From: Bufo bufo
Lineage: Eukaryota > Chordata > Amphibia > Anura > Bufonidae
Length of the DNA: 64,000 bases
Reading direction: 5' to 3'
Assembly (NCBI RefSeq): GCF_905171765.1
Contig: NC_053390.1
Coordinates: 140,612,968 to 140,676,967 of the forward strand
Shown: in pieces, positions 45,126 through 56,600 of the stretch
How the letters are laid out: each line of letters begins with the position of its first letter
How positions within the stretch are numbered: position 1 is the stretch's first letter
Translations under genes and position numbers: made by a program
The notes under the pieces: model-generated
What the model was told of the DNA's origin: nothing
Seen by the model: the letters and a program-made list of their open reading frames with translations, nothing else
Databases searched by the model: none

Positions 45126-46050
45126 AAAGTTTCCAATTCAATGATGACAGGCAGAGTATCTTTAAAAAAAAACAAAAAACTGAAGAATTGATATAGCAAA
45201 AATATATGGAATTTATGCATTTTACTACATAAAAAAATAAAATTTTGTGGTTAAAACCTGAATACTCCTTTAAGAGAAAAAAAAGGAATGCATCAGTAAA
45301 AGCCAACAGGTTATTATTTCCATACTACTTACAAGCATACCATGAAAAGAGGAAATAAAAACCTTTTTCTTTTTTTTTTTAAACCTTTGTGCCAGAAGGT
45401 TATTTTTTAAATCATGCTTATTTTTTTCCATGTGCCGATAGGAATCACATAACAGTCTGAAGTGAAGAGCATGAATGAACAGGTCTCATGTAATGTCACC
45501 AAGTGCGTGCCCCCCGCTGTACTGTGACTCTTGGGCTGAAGGTCTACAGCAATCCCATGGTGCTAGCATTACAAGGGTGCAAAGGTTCAGGGGCTGCAAA
45601 GGCCGGGGATCCTGATAATATCATAGGTGAGGATGGGGTTTCACAAGCCATAGTCCTCTTTTATATCCTATGAAAGCAAATATTGTGTAAGAAAAAATAA
45701 AAAATTAAAAATGCCATTTTTAAATAGATTTCCTAACTTCGTGTATGTTTTATTAAATAGACTTGCACCTATACTTTTATAATAAGACACCATCCACTAT
45801 ACAATAAACATATACAGTGGTATCCCATGTAGTGGCCCCCACAAGGCTCAGCCACAGCTCTGCATGGGCTGCTAATGCAATAAGTGCTGACTTGTGGCTG
45901 TTTGCTAAAGGAAAGTGTCACCCAAAAAGTCTGCCAGTTAAAACCAGACAGCAACACATCTCCTTTTTATCTAATCTTTATTTTCTGATTGCAGATTTAT
46001 TTATTTCCTGAACATGATTATGGTTGCGGCCATCTTGGCCAAGCTGTTCT
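45126..46050. other. Intronic DNA, nothing recognised
   Basis: No gene or bounded repeat is visible; several A/T homopolymer runs occur. Confidence 0.4.
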
Positions 46051-46052
46051 TA

Positions 46053-46493
46053 GACTACTTTCACACTAGCATTAATATTTTCTGGTATTGAGATCCATCG
46101 TAGGGTCTCAATACCGGAAAAAAGACACTTCCGTTTTGTCCCCATTCATTGTCAATGGGGACAAAACGTAACTGAACAGAACGGAGTGCTCCAAAATGCA
46201 TTCCGTTCTGTTCTGATACCGGAGAGCATGCTGCGGTTTGCTTTCCGTCTTGGGATGCAGAGCAAGACGGATCCGTCATGACCCACAATGCAAGCGAATG
46301 TCATGGGGATCCATTTTGTCTGACACAATAGAAAACGGATCCGTCCCCCATTGATGATGGATCAGTCTTGGCTATGTTAAAGATAATACAACCGGATCCG
46401 TTCATAACGGATGCAGATGGTTGCATTATCAGTAACGGAAGCATTTTGCTGAACCCTGCCGAATCCAGTAAAAACGCTAGTGTGAAAGTAGCC
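46053..46493. mobile_element. PIF/Harbinger-like MITE with TTA duplication
   Basis: Ends GACTACTTTCACACTAGC / GCTAGTGTGAAAGTAGCC are flanked by TTA (46050-46052, 46494-46496). The interior has inverted CGGATCCGT, TCAATGGGG and AACGGAAG words. Same family as 1-143 and 56274-56535. Confidence 0.85.
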
Positions 46494-46515
46494 TTAACTG
46501 CATTTAGAAAGCATT

Positions 46516-46984
46516 AAGGCCTCATGCAGACGACCGTGATGTTTTTTTGCGGTCCGCAAGCTAGCTTCCCTCCCGACAATCGCTTGCTCAATCGGCCTGT
46601 GTACAGGCTTTACGGCAGTCTCATGGGCCATAGACACAATGGTCAGGAGAAGACATCACTGACTTCTATGGGACAGTTTTCTGGACATGCTCTGTGATCT
46701 GTGCAGAGGTCATTGTACGAGGAAAGAATAGATAAGCTGTGACAATCACCTATTGTAAATGGTGGATCCTGTCTTATCTATACACAGAGGTGATATCATT
46801 ACAGGCAGGATTAGAATGGCAGATAAATGCTATAAAGTGATCTGTACAGACCAATAAGTGGCGCCTACAATTAGGCTTTTATGTTTTTTGTTTAAATATA
46901 GATATTGATATGGAAAATTAAAAATAACCACCAATATTTCATTTTCTGATGAAACATTTACTTTATTGGTTGAACAAGTTTAGG
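46516..46984. other. MITE left end followed by single-copy DNA
   Basis: GGCCTCATGCAGACGACCG after TAA is a lone left terminus of the family forming 48793-55664 (diverged). The rest has no recognised feature. Confidence 0.45.
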
Positions 46985-47290
46985 CTAACCACACAGCCAT
47001 TAAAGGGGTTCTTCAGTTATTACATATTGATGACCTAATGCTCAGGGTAGGTTATCAATAGGAGATCGGCAGCAGAGCGACTCCTGTTTGCTCACCAAGC
47101 ACATCGTATAATGGCGGTGCTTGGTATTGCAGCTCAGCCCCGATCACTTGTGCCTATGTGACCGATGAACGTGATATCATATGACCTAGGAAGAGACCTA
47201 AGCCCCCACAGAGCCATGTTCATAAGGCTGATCAGTGGGGGTTCCTGAGGATAGGTCATCAATATGCAAATCCTGGAGAACCCCTTTGAA
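46985..47290. mobile_element. Fold-back MITE (GAGGATAGGTCATC family)
   Basis: It runs from GGGGTTCTTCAGTT to CTGGAGAACCCCTTT; TATTGATGACCTAATGC pairs imperfectly with GGATAGGTCATCAATATG. Inside are CACCAAGCAC and GCTTGGTATTGCAGCTC. Same family as 40770-41150. Confidence 0.7.
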
Positions 47291-47309
47291 GAAGACCTAT
47301 CTCCTCTCC

Positions 47310-47450
47310 TGACATGTGTGTTTTAGTACCTACTTACCAGTTGGGGTGTGTCTCTGCACAGTCTTACACTAGAAAATCAGAGCTGCCATGTCAGACTGTA
47401 CAGGAACACCCCCCCAACTGGTAACACCCAGTTGTACCTTTCTTGCAAAA
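47310..47450. repeat. Inverted repeat (ACCAGTTGGGGTG)
   Basis: TACCAGTTGGGGTGTGTC and ACACCCCCCCAACTGGTAAC are inverted around a CAGTCTTACAC / GTCAGACTG pair. A diverged copy is at 62770-62900. Confidence 0.65.
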
Positions 47451-48789
47451 TGCAGGAAATGTATTCATAAATTCCTAGAAGGAATAATAGAGGAACATAA
47501 CAAAAGAGTTCTATAAAAAGATGCTTCAGAATTGTTATTACATGTCAGGATAGGTGATCGTGCCCCTTTAACAAACAGCAACAAGTTAGCACTTCTGTTA
47601 TTAGCACATCCTGCAGACTTGCTCTTTTTGGCTGCATCGGAAGACACCACCCACAGTCCAATAATGAGTCAATTATGTGCTAGCGCTCCAGATGTAACGC
47701 ATGAGTATTCTACAATCCTCCCAAACAAACGTGCTGAAATATACTGATGTGCTATGTTTTGATGGCAAGCACCGGTTGGCTAAATAGGGTCAAAAGGTAA
47801 TGCCTTTCTTACCAAGTCCAGATGCTGAACTTTGTCTACACCACTAAAACACAATAGATTGTGAAATTTGCTACTTCAAAAGAATAGAAACTTCTATCGT
47901 TTTAGTTCCGATGTCAACAAGATATATAAACTGTATACAAAATGCATTGACTTCATTTCTACAAAGCAAGAACACTGGATGCCAAACAAATTATACAAAA
48001 AGTAACTTAAAAGGTAACAGCTAATAATGCTGCTGTAGGCATCCAGACATTGTTCCATGAACACAGCTAATCATTGAAATCACTGGATAATTCACCTATT
48101 AGTGACTACTGGCTAACCTGCGGAGAACCCACTGCGAGAGCTCATGAAATGTATCACCTGATTTAAGTCAGTTGTTCGAACGTGTTTGTCAATATCAGGC
48201 CATTGCAAACCCAGATGAAAGCTGACAATTTATAGCCGCTCACTTAACCTACATAAAACTTTCTGGGACAATGAGGCCTACATATCATGTGTCAGAAAGG
48301 CAATGTTTTGCAGTTAATTGGTGCAAGGTGTACACTGTGGCGGTCTGAGCCTGGATTTTAACCTTGATCTTTAAAAAACAAAACAAAAAAAAAACCGGTC
48401 TGCATGCACTTAATCCTGTGTACTCAGAAAACCATTTGCACCGTACATGCATTCAAATACAGATGCACTTCCTTCATTAATAAAAAATTCATTAAGATCA
48501 TTTAAAAAAAACACATGTTTTTGGAAATTAATTTAAGATGATTAAACAAAAATATTAATTGCCCTTTTTCTTTTCTCTAAAATGTTTCTGTCACTGTACC
48601 AGTATGTGATGTGGGTGGAGCTGCAAGGGGTTAATCTATCTGCACTCAATTTTGCACTCCCCATCCATTCAGGGTGCAAGCTAAGCATACATCACACCCT
48701 AAGACCACATATCCCACATAGCCCAAATGACCTTGGCTGATGCTAATACAGGCAGGAACTCTCTTAGGCATCAAACTGGTAAATGCTCT
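47451..48789. other. Intronic DNA; candidate conserved tract
   Basis: No gene. About 47980-48330 has no repeat signature and reads like a compact single-copy block (GCTAATCATTGAAATCAC, CACCTGATTTAAG). It is a candidate conserved non-coding element only. Confidence 0.35.
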
Positions 48790-48792
48790 TTA

Positions 48793-51060
48793 GGCCTCCT
48801 GCACACGACCGTTGTGTGCACCCGTGGCCGTTGTGCCGTTTTCCGTTTTTTTTCGCGGACCCATTGACTTTCAATGGGTCCGTGGAAAAAACGGAAAATG
48901 CACCGTTTTGCAGCCGCATCCATGATCCGTGTTTCATGGCCGTGAAAAAAATATGACCTGTCCTATTTTTTTCACGGCCAACGGTTCACGGACCCATTCA
49001 AGTCAATGGGTCCGTGAAAGAACACGGATGCACACAAGATTGGCATCCGTGTCCGTGATCCGTGGCCGTAGGTTAGTTTTTATACAGACGGATCCGAAGA
49101 TCCGTCTGCATAAAGCTTTTTCAAAAGCCGACAGTATATTCTAACACAGAAGCGTTCCCATGGTGATGGGGACGCTTCTAGTTAGAATACACTACAAACT
49201 GTGTACAAGACTGCCCCCTGCTGCCTGGCAGCACCCGATCTCTTACAGGGGGCCGTGATCAGCACAATTAACCCCTTCAGGTGCGGCACCTGAAAGGGTT
49301 AATTGTACTATCATATCCCCCTGTAAGAGATCAGGGCTGCCAGGCAGCAGGGGGCAGACCTCCCCCCCCCTCCCCAGTTTGAATATCATTGATGGCCAGT
49401 GCAGCCCCCCCCCCCCTCTATTGTAATTATTCGTTGGTGGCACAGTGTGCGCCCCCCCTCCCTCCCTCTATTGTAATAATTTGTTGGTGGCACAGTGTGC
49501 GCCCCCCATCGGCCCCCCCTCCCTCTATAGCATTAACAACATTGGTGGCCAGTGTGCGGCCTCCCATCCCCCCCCCCCCCCCCCCATCATCATTGGTGGC
49601 AGCGGAGTTCCGATCGGAGTCCCTGTTTAATCGCTGGGGCTCCGATCGGTAACCATGGCAACCAGGACGCTACTACAGTCCTGGTTGCCATGGTTACATA
49701 GCAATAGTACAATAGTAGAAGATTCATACTTACCGGCTGCTGCGATGTTCGTGTCCGGCCGGGAGCTCCACCTACTGGTAAGTGACAGCCTTAGGTCTGT
49801 GCGGCGCATTGCTAAATGAACTGTCACTTACCAGTAGGAGGAGCTCCCGGCCGGACACGAACATCGTAGCTCCCAGGTAAGTATGAATCTTTTACTATTG
49901 TACTATTGTTAGTAACCCGCTGCCACCAATGATGGGGGGGGGGGGGGGGGGGGATGGGAGGCCGCACACTGGCCACCAATGTTGTTTATGCTATAGAGGG
50001 AGGGGGGGGGGGCCGATGGGGGGCGCACACTGTGCCACCAACGATTTATTACAATAAAGGGGGGGGGCGGGGGGGCGCACACTGTGCCACCAACGATTTA
50101 TTACAATAGAGGGAGGAAGGGGGGGGGGCGGGGGGGCGCACACTGTGCCACCAACGATTTATTACAATAGAGGGAGGAAGGGGGGGGGGCGGGGGGGCGC
50201 ACACTGTGCCACCAACGATTTATTACAATAGAGGGAGGAAGGGGGGGGCGGGGGGGCGCACACTGTGCCACCAACGATTTATTACAATAGAGGGAGGAAG
50301 GGGGGGGGGGCGGGGGGGCGCACACTGTGCCACCAACGAATTATTACAATAGAGGGAGGAAGGGGGGGGGCGCACTGGCCACCAATGATATTCAAACTGG
50401 GGAGGGGGGGGGGTCTGCCCCCTGCTGCCTGGCAGCCCTGATCTCTTACAGGGGGATATGATAGTACAATTAACCCCTTCAGGTGCGGCACTTGAGGGGT
50501 TAATTGTGCTGATCACGACCCCCTGTAAGAGATCGGATGCTGCTAGGCAGCAGGGGGCAATCATGTACACAGTTTGTAGTATATTCTAACTAGAAGCGTC
50601 CCCATCACCATGGGAACGCCTCTGTGTTAGAATATACTGTCGGAAATGAGGTTTCACGATCTAACTCATATCCGACAGTATATTCTAACATAGGGGCGTT
50701 CCCATGGTGATGGGGACGCTTCAAGTTAAAATATACCATCGGATTGGAGAAAACTCCGATCCGATGGTATAAAAGGGACTCCAGACTTTACATTGAAAGT
50801 CAATAGGGACGGATCCGTTTGAAATGGCACCATATTGTGTCAACTTCAAACGGATCCGTCCCCATTGACTTGCATTGTAATTCAGGACGGATCCGTTTGG
50901 CTCCACACGGCCAGGCGGACACCAAAACGACTTTTTTTTCATGTCCGTGGATCCTCCAAAAATCAAGGAAGACCCACGGACGAAAAAACGGTCACGGATC
51001 ACGGAAAAACGGGACCCGTTTTTGCGGACCGCAAAAAAATACGTTCGTGTGCAGGAGGCC
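48793..51060. mobile_element. Giant palindromic MITE, unit 1 of 3
   Basis: Ends GGCCTCCTGCACACGACCG and CGTTCGTGTGCAGGAGGCC are flanked by TTA on both sides (48790-48792, 51061-51063), fitting PIF/Harbinger. The 2268-bp element is a fold-back: successive blocks (ACAGTATATTCTAAC, CCTGCTGCCTGGCAGC, CTTCAGGTGCGGCAC, GGTGGCACAGTGTGCGC, CCGGCCGGGAGCTCC with GGTAACCATGGCAACC) recur inverted in the second half. A five-copy array of G-run units lies at 50000-50370. It lacks the short GAGTTTTCACTTCGTG hairpin present in units 2 and 3. Confidence 0.85.
50000..50370. repeat. G-run minisatellite inside unit 1
   Basis: About five units of roughly 60 bp: GGGGGGCGCACACTGTGCCACC, AACGATTTATTACAATAGAGG, GAGGAAGG and a G-run (quoted in pieces). 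Units 2 and 3 hold two or three such units, so copy number differs between MITE units. Open frames on the opposite strand rich in Pro are artefacts of the C-rich strand. Confidence 0.9.
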
Positions 51061-51225
51061 TTAAAAGGCTGTGGATTCTTAGAGAATACAGGGACTAAAA
51101 ATATAAAAGCTTAAAGCTTTAATGCAAAACGGTGCAGTTATTCCAAAATCTAAAAAGAGATAAAATAACATACAAACAAGCTAAACGGTTACAAAATAAA
51201 AGGGAGAAAATAACAGGAGTCCTAA
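51061..51225. repeat. 165-bp linker, copy 1
   Basis: The segment starts TTAAAAGGCTGTGG and ends GGAGTCCTAA. By eye it is identical to 53365-53529. It does not have MITE character and appears to be the single-copy DNA that once lay between two separate MITE insertions. Confidence 0.9.
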
Positions 51226-53364
51226 GGCCTCCTGCACACGACCGTTGTGTGCACCCGTGGCCGTTGTGCCGTTTTCCGTTTTTTTTCGCGGACCCATTGA
51301 CTTTCAATGGGTCCGTGGAAAAAAACGGAAAATGCACCGTTTTGCAGCCGCATCCGTGATCCGTGTTTCATGGCCGTGAAAAAAATAGGACCTGTCCTAT
51401 TTTTTTCACGGCCAACGGTTCACGGACCCATTCTAGTCAATGGGTCCGTGAAAGAACACGGATGCACACAAGATTGGCATCCGTGTCCGTGATCCGTGGC
51501 CGTAGGTTAGTTTTTGTATAGACGGATCCGAAGATCCGTCTGCATAAAGCTTTTTCAAAGCTGAGTTTTCACTTCGTGAAAACTCAGAACCGACAGTATA
51601 TTCTAACACAGAAGCGTTCCCATGGTGATGGGGACGCTTCTAGTTAGAATACACTACAAACTGTGTACAAGACTGCCCCCTGCTGCCTGGCAGCAGCCGA
51701 TCTCTTACAGGGGGCCGTGATCAGCACAATTAACCCCTTCAGGTGCGGCACCTGAAAGGGTTAATTGTACTATCATATCCCCCTGTAAGAGATCAGGGCT
51801 GCCAGGCAGCAGGGGGCAGACCTCCCCCCCCCTCCCCAGTTTGAATATCATTGATGGCCAGTGCGGCCCCCCCCCCCCCCTCTATTGTAATTATTCGTTG
51901 GTGGCACAGTGTGCGCCCCCCCCTCCCTCCCTCTATTGTAATAATTCGTTGGTGGCACAGTGTGCGCCCCCCATCGGCCCCCCCTCCCTCTATAGCATTA
52001 ACAACATTGGTGGCCAGTGTGCGGCCTCCCATCTCCCCCCCCCCCCCCATCATCATTGGTGGCAGCGGAGTTCCGATCGGAGTCCCAGTTTAATCGCTGG
52101 GGCTCCGATCGGTAACCATGGCAACCAGGACGCTACTACAGTCCTGGTTGCCATGGTTACATAGCAATAGTACAGTAGTAGAAGATTCATACTTACCGGC
52201 TGCTGCGATGTTCGTGTCCGGCCGGGAGCTCCACCTACTGGTAAGTGACAGCCTCAGGTCTGTGCGGCGCATTGCTAAATGAACTGTCACTTACCAGTAG
52301 GAGGAGCTCCCGGCCGGACACGAACATCGCAGCTCCCAGGTAAGTATGAATCTTTGCTAGTGACCCGCTGCCACCAATGATCAGGGGGGGGGGGGGAGAG
52401 ATGGGAGGCCGCACACTGGCCACCAATGTTGTTAATGCTATAGAGGGGGGGGGGGGCGATGGGGGGCGCACACTGTGCCACCAACGATTTATTACAATAG
52501 AGGGAGGAAGGGGGGGGGGCGGGGGGGCGCACACTGGCCACCAATGTTGTTAATGCTATAGAGGGAGGGGGGGGGCGATGGGGGGCGCACACTGTGCCAC
52601 CAACGATTTATTACAATAGAGGGAGGAAGGGGGGGGGGGGGGGGCGGGGGGGGGCGCACACTGTGCCACCAACGATTTATTACAATAGATATTCAAACTG
52701 GGGAGGGGGGGGGGGGGTCTGCCCCCTGCTGCCTGGCAGCCCTGATCTCTTACAGGGGGATATGATAGTACAATTAACCCCTTCAGGTGCGGCACTTGAG
52801 GGGTTAATTGTGCTGATCACGGCCCCCTGTAAGAGATCGGATGCTGCTAGGCAGCAGGGGGCAGTCATGTACACAGTTTGTAGTATATTCTAACTAGAAG
52901 CGTCCCCATCACCATGGGAACGCCTCTGTGTTAGAATATACTGTCGGAAATGAGGTTTCACGATCTAACTCATATCCGACAGTATATTCTAACATAGGGG
53001 CGTTCCCTTGGTGATGGGGACGCTTCAAGTTAAAATATACCATCGGATTGGAGAAAACTCCAATCCGATGGTATAAAAGGGACTCCAGACTTTACATTTA
53101 AAGTCAATAGGGACGGATCCGTTTGAAATGGCACCATATTGTGTCAACGTCAAACGGATCCGTCCCCATTGACTTGCATTGTAATTCAGGACGGATCCGT
53201 TTGGCTCCGCACGGCCAGGCGGACACCAAAACGACTTTTTTTTCATGTCCGTGGATCCTCCAAAAATCAAGGAAGACCCACGGACGAAAAAACGGTCACG
53301 GATCACGGAAAAACGGGACCCGTTTTTGCGGACCGCAAAAAAATACGTTCGTGTGCAGGAGGCC
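51226..53364. mobile_element. Giant palindromic MITE, unit 2 of 3 (chimeric)
   Basis: Same structure as unit 1 (2139 bp). Its flanks do not match: TAA on the left (51223-51225) and TTA on the right (53365-53367). Diagnostic bases, such as the GAGTTTTCACTTCGTG hairpin, GCGTTCCCTTGG, CATTTAAAGTC and GTCAACGTC, agree with unit 3 rather than unit 1 up to at least 53208. Only the last 150 bp and the TTA could come from a unit 1-type copy. Confidence 0.85.
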
Positions 53365-53529
53365 TTAAAAGGCTGTGGATTCTTAGAGAATACAGGGACT
53401 AAAAATATAAAAGCTTAAAGCTTTAATGCAAAACGGTGCAGTTATTCCAAAATCTAAAAAGAGATAAAATAACATACAAACAAGCTAAACGGTTACAAAA
53501 TAAAAGGGAGAAAATAACAGGAGTCCTAA
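53365..53529. repeat. 165-bp linker, copy 2
   Basis: Identical by eye to 51061-51225. Its presence only between units, and not outside the array, is what duplication by exchange between two flanking MITEs predicts. Confidence 0.9.
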
Positions 53530-55664
53530 GGCCTCCTGCACACGACCGTTGTGTGCACCCGTGGCCGTTGTGCCGTTTTCCGTTTTTTTTCGCGGACCCA
53601 TTGACTTTCAATGGGTCCGTGGAAAAAAACGGAAAATGCACCGTTTTGCAGCCGCATCCGTGATCCGTGTTTCATGGCCGTGAAAAAAATAGGACCTGTC
53701 CTATTTTTTTCACGGCCAACGGTTCACGGACCCATTCTAGTCAATGGGTCCGTGAAAGAACACGGATGCACACAAGATTGGCATCCGTGTCCGTGATCCG
53801 TGGCCGTAGGTTAGTTTTTATATAGACGGATCCGAAGATCCGTCTGCATAAAGCTTTTTCAAAGCTGAGTTTTCACTTCGTGAAAACTCAGAACCGACAG
53901 TATATTCTAACACAGAAGCGTTCCCATGGTGATGGGGACGCTTCTAGTTAGAATACACTACAAACTGTGTACAAGACTGCCCCCTGCTGCCTGGCAGCAG
54001 CCGATCTCTTACAGGGGGCCGTGATCAGCACAATTAACCCCTTCAGGTGCGGCACCTGAAAGGGTTAATTGTACTATCATATCCCCCTGTAAGAGATCAG
54101 GGCTGCCAGGCAGCAGGGGGCAGACCTCCCCCCCCCTCCCCAGTTTGAATATCATTGATGGCCAGTGCGGCCCCCCCCCCCCCTCTATTGTAATTATTCG
54201 TTGGTGGCACAGTGTGCGCCCCCCCCTCCCTCCCTCTATTGTAATAATTCGTTGGTGGCACAGTGTGCGCCCCCCATCGGCCCCCCCTCCCTCTATAGCA
54301 TTAACAACATTGGTGGCCAGTGTGCGGCCTCCCATCTCCCCCCCCCCCCCATCATCATTGGTGGCAGCGGAGTTCCGATCGGAGTCCCAGTTTAATCGCT
54401 GGGGCTCCGATCGGTAACCATGGCAACCAGGACGCTACTACAGTCCTGGTTGCCATGGTTACATAGCAATAGTACAGTAGTAGAAGATTCATACTTACCG
54501 GCTGCTGCGATGTTCGTGTCCGGCCGGGAGCTCCACCTACTGGTAAGTGACAGCCTCAGGTCTGTGCGGCGCATTGCTAAATGAACTGTCACTTACCAGT
54601 AGGAGGAGCTCCCGGCCGGACACGAACATCGCAGCTCCCAGGTAAGTATGAATCTTTGCTAGTGACCCGCTGCCACTAATGATCAGGGGGGGGGGGGGGA
54701 GAGATGGGAGGCCGCACACTGGCCACCAATGTTGTTAATGCTATAGAGGGGGGGGGGGGGCGATGGGGGGCGCACACTGTGCCACCAACGATTTATTACA
54801 ATAGAGGGAGGAAGGGGGGGGGGGGGGGGGGGCGCACACTGGCCACCAATGTTGTTAATGCTATAGAGGGAGGGGGGGGGCCGATGGGGGGCGCACACTG
54901 TGCCACCAACGATTTATTACAATAGAGGGAGGAAGGGGGGGGGGGCGGGGGGGCGCACACTGTGCCACCAACGATTTATTACAATAGATATTCAAACTGG
55001 GGAGGGGGGGGGGGGGGTCTGCCCCCTGCTGCCTGGCAGCCCTGATCTCTTACAGGGGGGTATGATAGTACAATTAACCCCTTCAGGTGCGGCACTTGAG
55101 GGGTTAATTGTGCTGATCACGGCCCCCTGTAAGAGATCGGATGCTGCTAGGCAGCAGGGGGCAGTCATGTACACAGTTTGTAGTATATTCTAACTAGAAG
55201 CGTCCCCATCACCATGGGAACGCCTCTGTGTTAGAATATACTGTCGGAAATGAGGTTTCACGATCTAACTCATATCCGACAGTATATTCTAACATAGGGG
55301 CGTTCCCTTGGTGATGGGGACGCTTCAAGTTAAAATATACCATCGGATTGGAGAAAACTCCGATCCGATGGTATAAAAGGGACTCCAGACTTTACATTTA
55401 AAGTCAATAGGGACGGATCCGTTTGAAATGGCACCATATTGTGTCAACGTCAAACGGATCCGTCCCCATTGACTTGCATTGTAATTCAGGACGGATCCGT
55501 TTGGCTCCGCACGGCCAGGCGGACACCAAAACGACTTTTTTTTCATGTCCGTGGATCCTCCAAAAATCAAGGAAGACCCACGGACGAAAAAACGGTCACG
55601 GATCACGGAAAAACGGGACCCGTTTTTGCGGACCGCAAAAAAATACGTTCGTGTGCAGGAGGCC
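53530..55664. mobile_element. Giant palindromic MITE, unit 3 of 3
   Basis: 2135 bp, with matching TAA on both sides (53527-53529, 55665-55667), so a clean second insertion. It is nearly identical to unit 2 over most of its length, differing in G-run lengths, array copy number and a few bases (for example TTTTTATATAGACGG here against TTTTTGTATAGACGG in unit 2). Confidence 0.85.
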
Positions 55665-55669
55665 TAACA

Positions 55670-56035
55670 CTTACAAGTCTCTAGCTTTCCTTAGCGTAGG
55701 GGGAGCTTAAGCGGGTTATCGGCTTTCCTTAAAGTCCCGTATGGAGACTTACTGGAAGTACTGAATGCTTTGAAGATTTATTGGCAATGCTCCATGGTAA
55801 AATAATATGCAAAGAGGTATCTCTCAAGGAAAGAGAACCATCTCACTAGCGCTACCTTGTGGAGGAAGCTCTCTAGGAGTCAAAATACGTTAAGCCTTGG
55901 GACATGACAAGGGGAAATAGTCAAGTCAAATATTCATCAGTAGACAGCTGTTTCAGGGTGTTTGCCCCATCAGCACTGAGTAGGATTCTGGCTTGCTGAG
56001 TGCGATGCCTTGGATGCAGCTTAGATAGGTCACAG
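55670..56035 (-). mobile_element. Penelope-like terminal repeat, minus orientation
   Basis: Read on the minus strand: GCAAGCCAGAATCCTACTC, a hammerhead-like segment (55979-55937), ATTTGACTTGAC, GTATTTTGACTCCTAGAGAG and CTTTCCTTGAGAGATACCTC. The plus-orientation copy at 56536-56735 has the same order of blocks, so the two are inverted copies of one terminal repeat. Confidence 0.8.
55937..55979 (-). ncRNA. Decayed hammerhead ribozyme motif
   Basis: On the minus strand: helix I strand TCAGTG, core CTGATGG (canonical CTGANGA; the final A is lost), stem II GGGC…ACCC, GAAAC, then GTC cleavage site and helix I partner TACTGA. Helix I can form six pairs. The missing core A probably abolishes cleavage. 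Confidence 0.6.
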
Positions 56036-56273
56036 GCTCTACTGAAAGAGACCAGCCCTTTATGGAGACTAACTGGAAGTGCTCCATGGTATGGAAACTC
56101 ATACAAGATGGTTCTTTATATTTGGGAGATACCTCTTTGCATATTGTTTTCCCATAGAGCATTGCAAATAAGTTTCCATACCATGGAGCACATTCAGTAA
56201 GTCTCCATACAGGGCTGGTCTCTGTAAGGAGAGCAAGAACCCTGCCTAAGCTTCATCCAAGGCATCACACTAA

Positions 56274-56535
56274 GGCTACTTTCACACTAGCGTTCAGAGC
56301 GGATCCGTCTGGTGTCTTACATTGTAAGTCTGGACGGATCCGTTTGCCTCCGCATGGCCAGGCGGACACCCTGCTGAGCGGAGCGGAGGCTGAACGCTGC
56401 CAGACTGATGCATTCTGAGCGGATCCGCGTCCACTCAGAATGCATTAGGGCAGTACGGATGCGTTCGGGGCCGCTTGTGAGCCCCTTCAAATAGAGCTCA
56501 CAAGCGGAGCCCCGAACGCTAGTGTGAAAGTAGCC
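56274..56535. mobile_element. PIF/Harbinger-like MITE nested in Penelope repeat
   Basis: Ends GGCTACTTTCACACTAGCG / CGCTAGTGTGAAAGTAGCC (one base differs from other copies) are flanked by TAA (56271-56273, 56536-56538). Comparing with the uninterrupted Penelope copy on the other strand gives the empty site (…AGCAAGCCAG), confirming a 3-bp duplication. Arms include GGATCCGTCT and CCCGAACGCTAG. Confidence 0.9.
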
Positions 56536-56555
56536 TAAGCCAGTCAGAATCCTAC

Positions 56556-56600
56556 TCCGTACTGATGAGGGGCAAGCGCCCTGAAACCGTTGTCTACGGA
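56556..56600 (+). ncRNA. Hammerhead ribozyme core (type I, minimal)
   Basis: In order: helix I strand TCCGTA, core CTGATGA (56562-56568), stem II GGGGC-AAGC-GCCCT, core GAAA (56583-56586), a very short helix III region ending in the GTC cleavage triplet (56592-56594), and helix I partner TACGGA (56595-56600), giving six Watson-Crick pairs. All invariant core bases are present; helix III (ACC/TGT) is weak, as in Penelope-type ribozymes believed to act as dimers. Helix I covaries with the copy at 55937-55979. Confidence 0.75.

Noticed and set aside
49389..55193. Many Pro-, Gly- or Ser-rich open frames, repeated three times
   Set aside because: Shadows of C/G runs and of the palindromic MITE units; they repeat with the units and carry no protein family signature.
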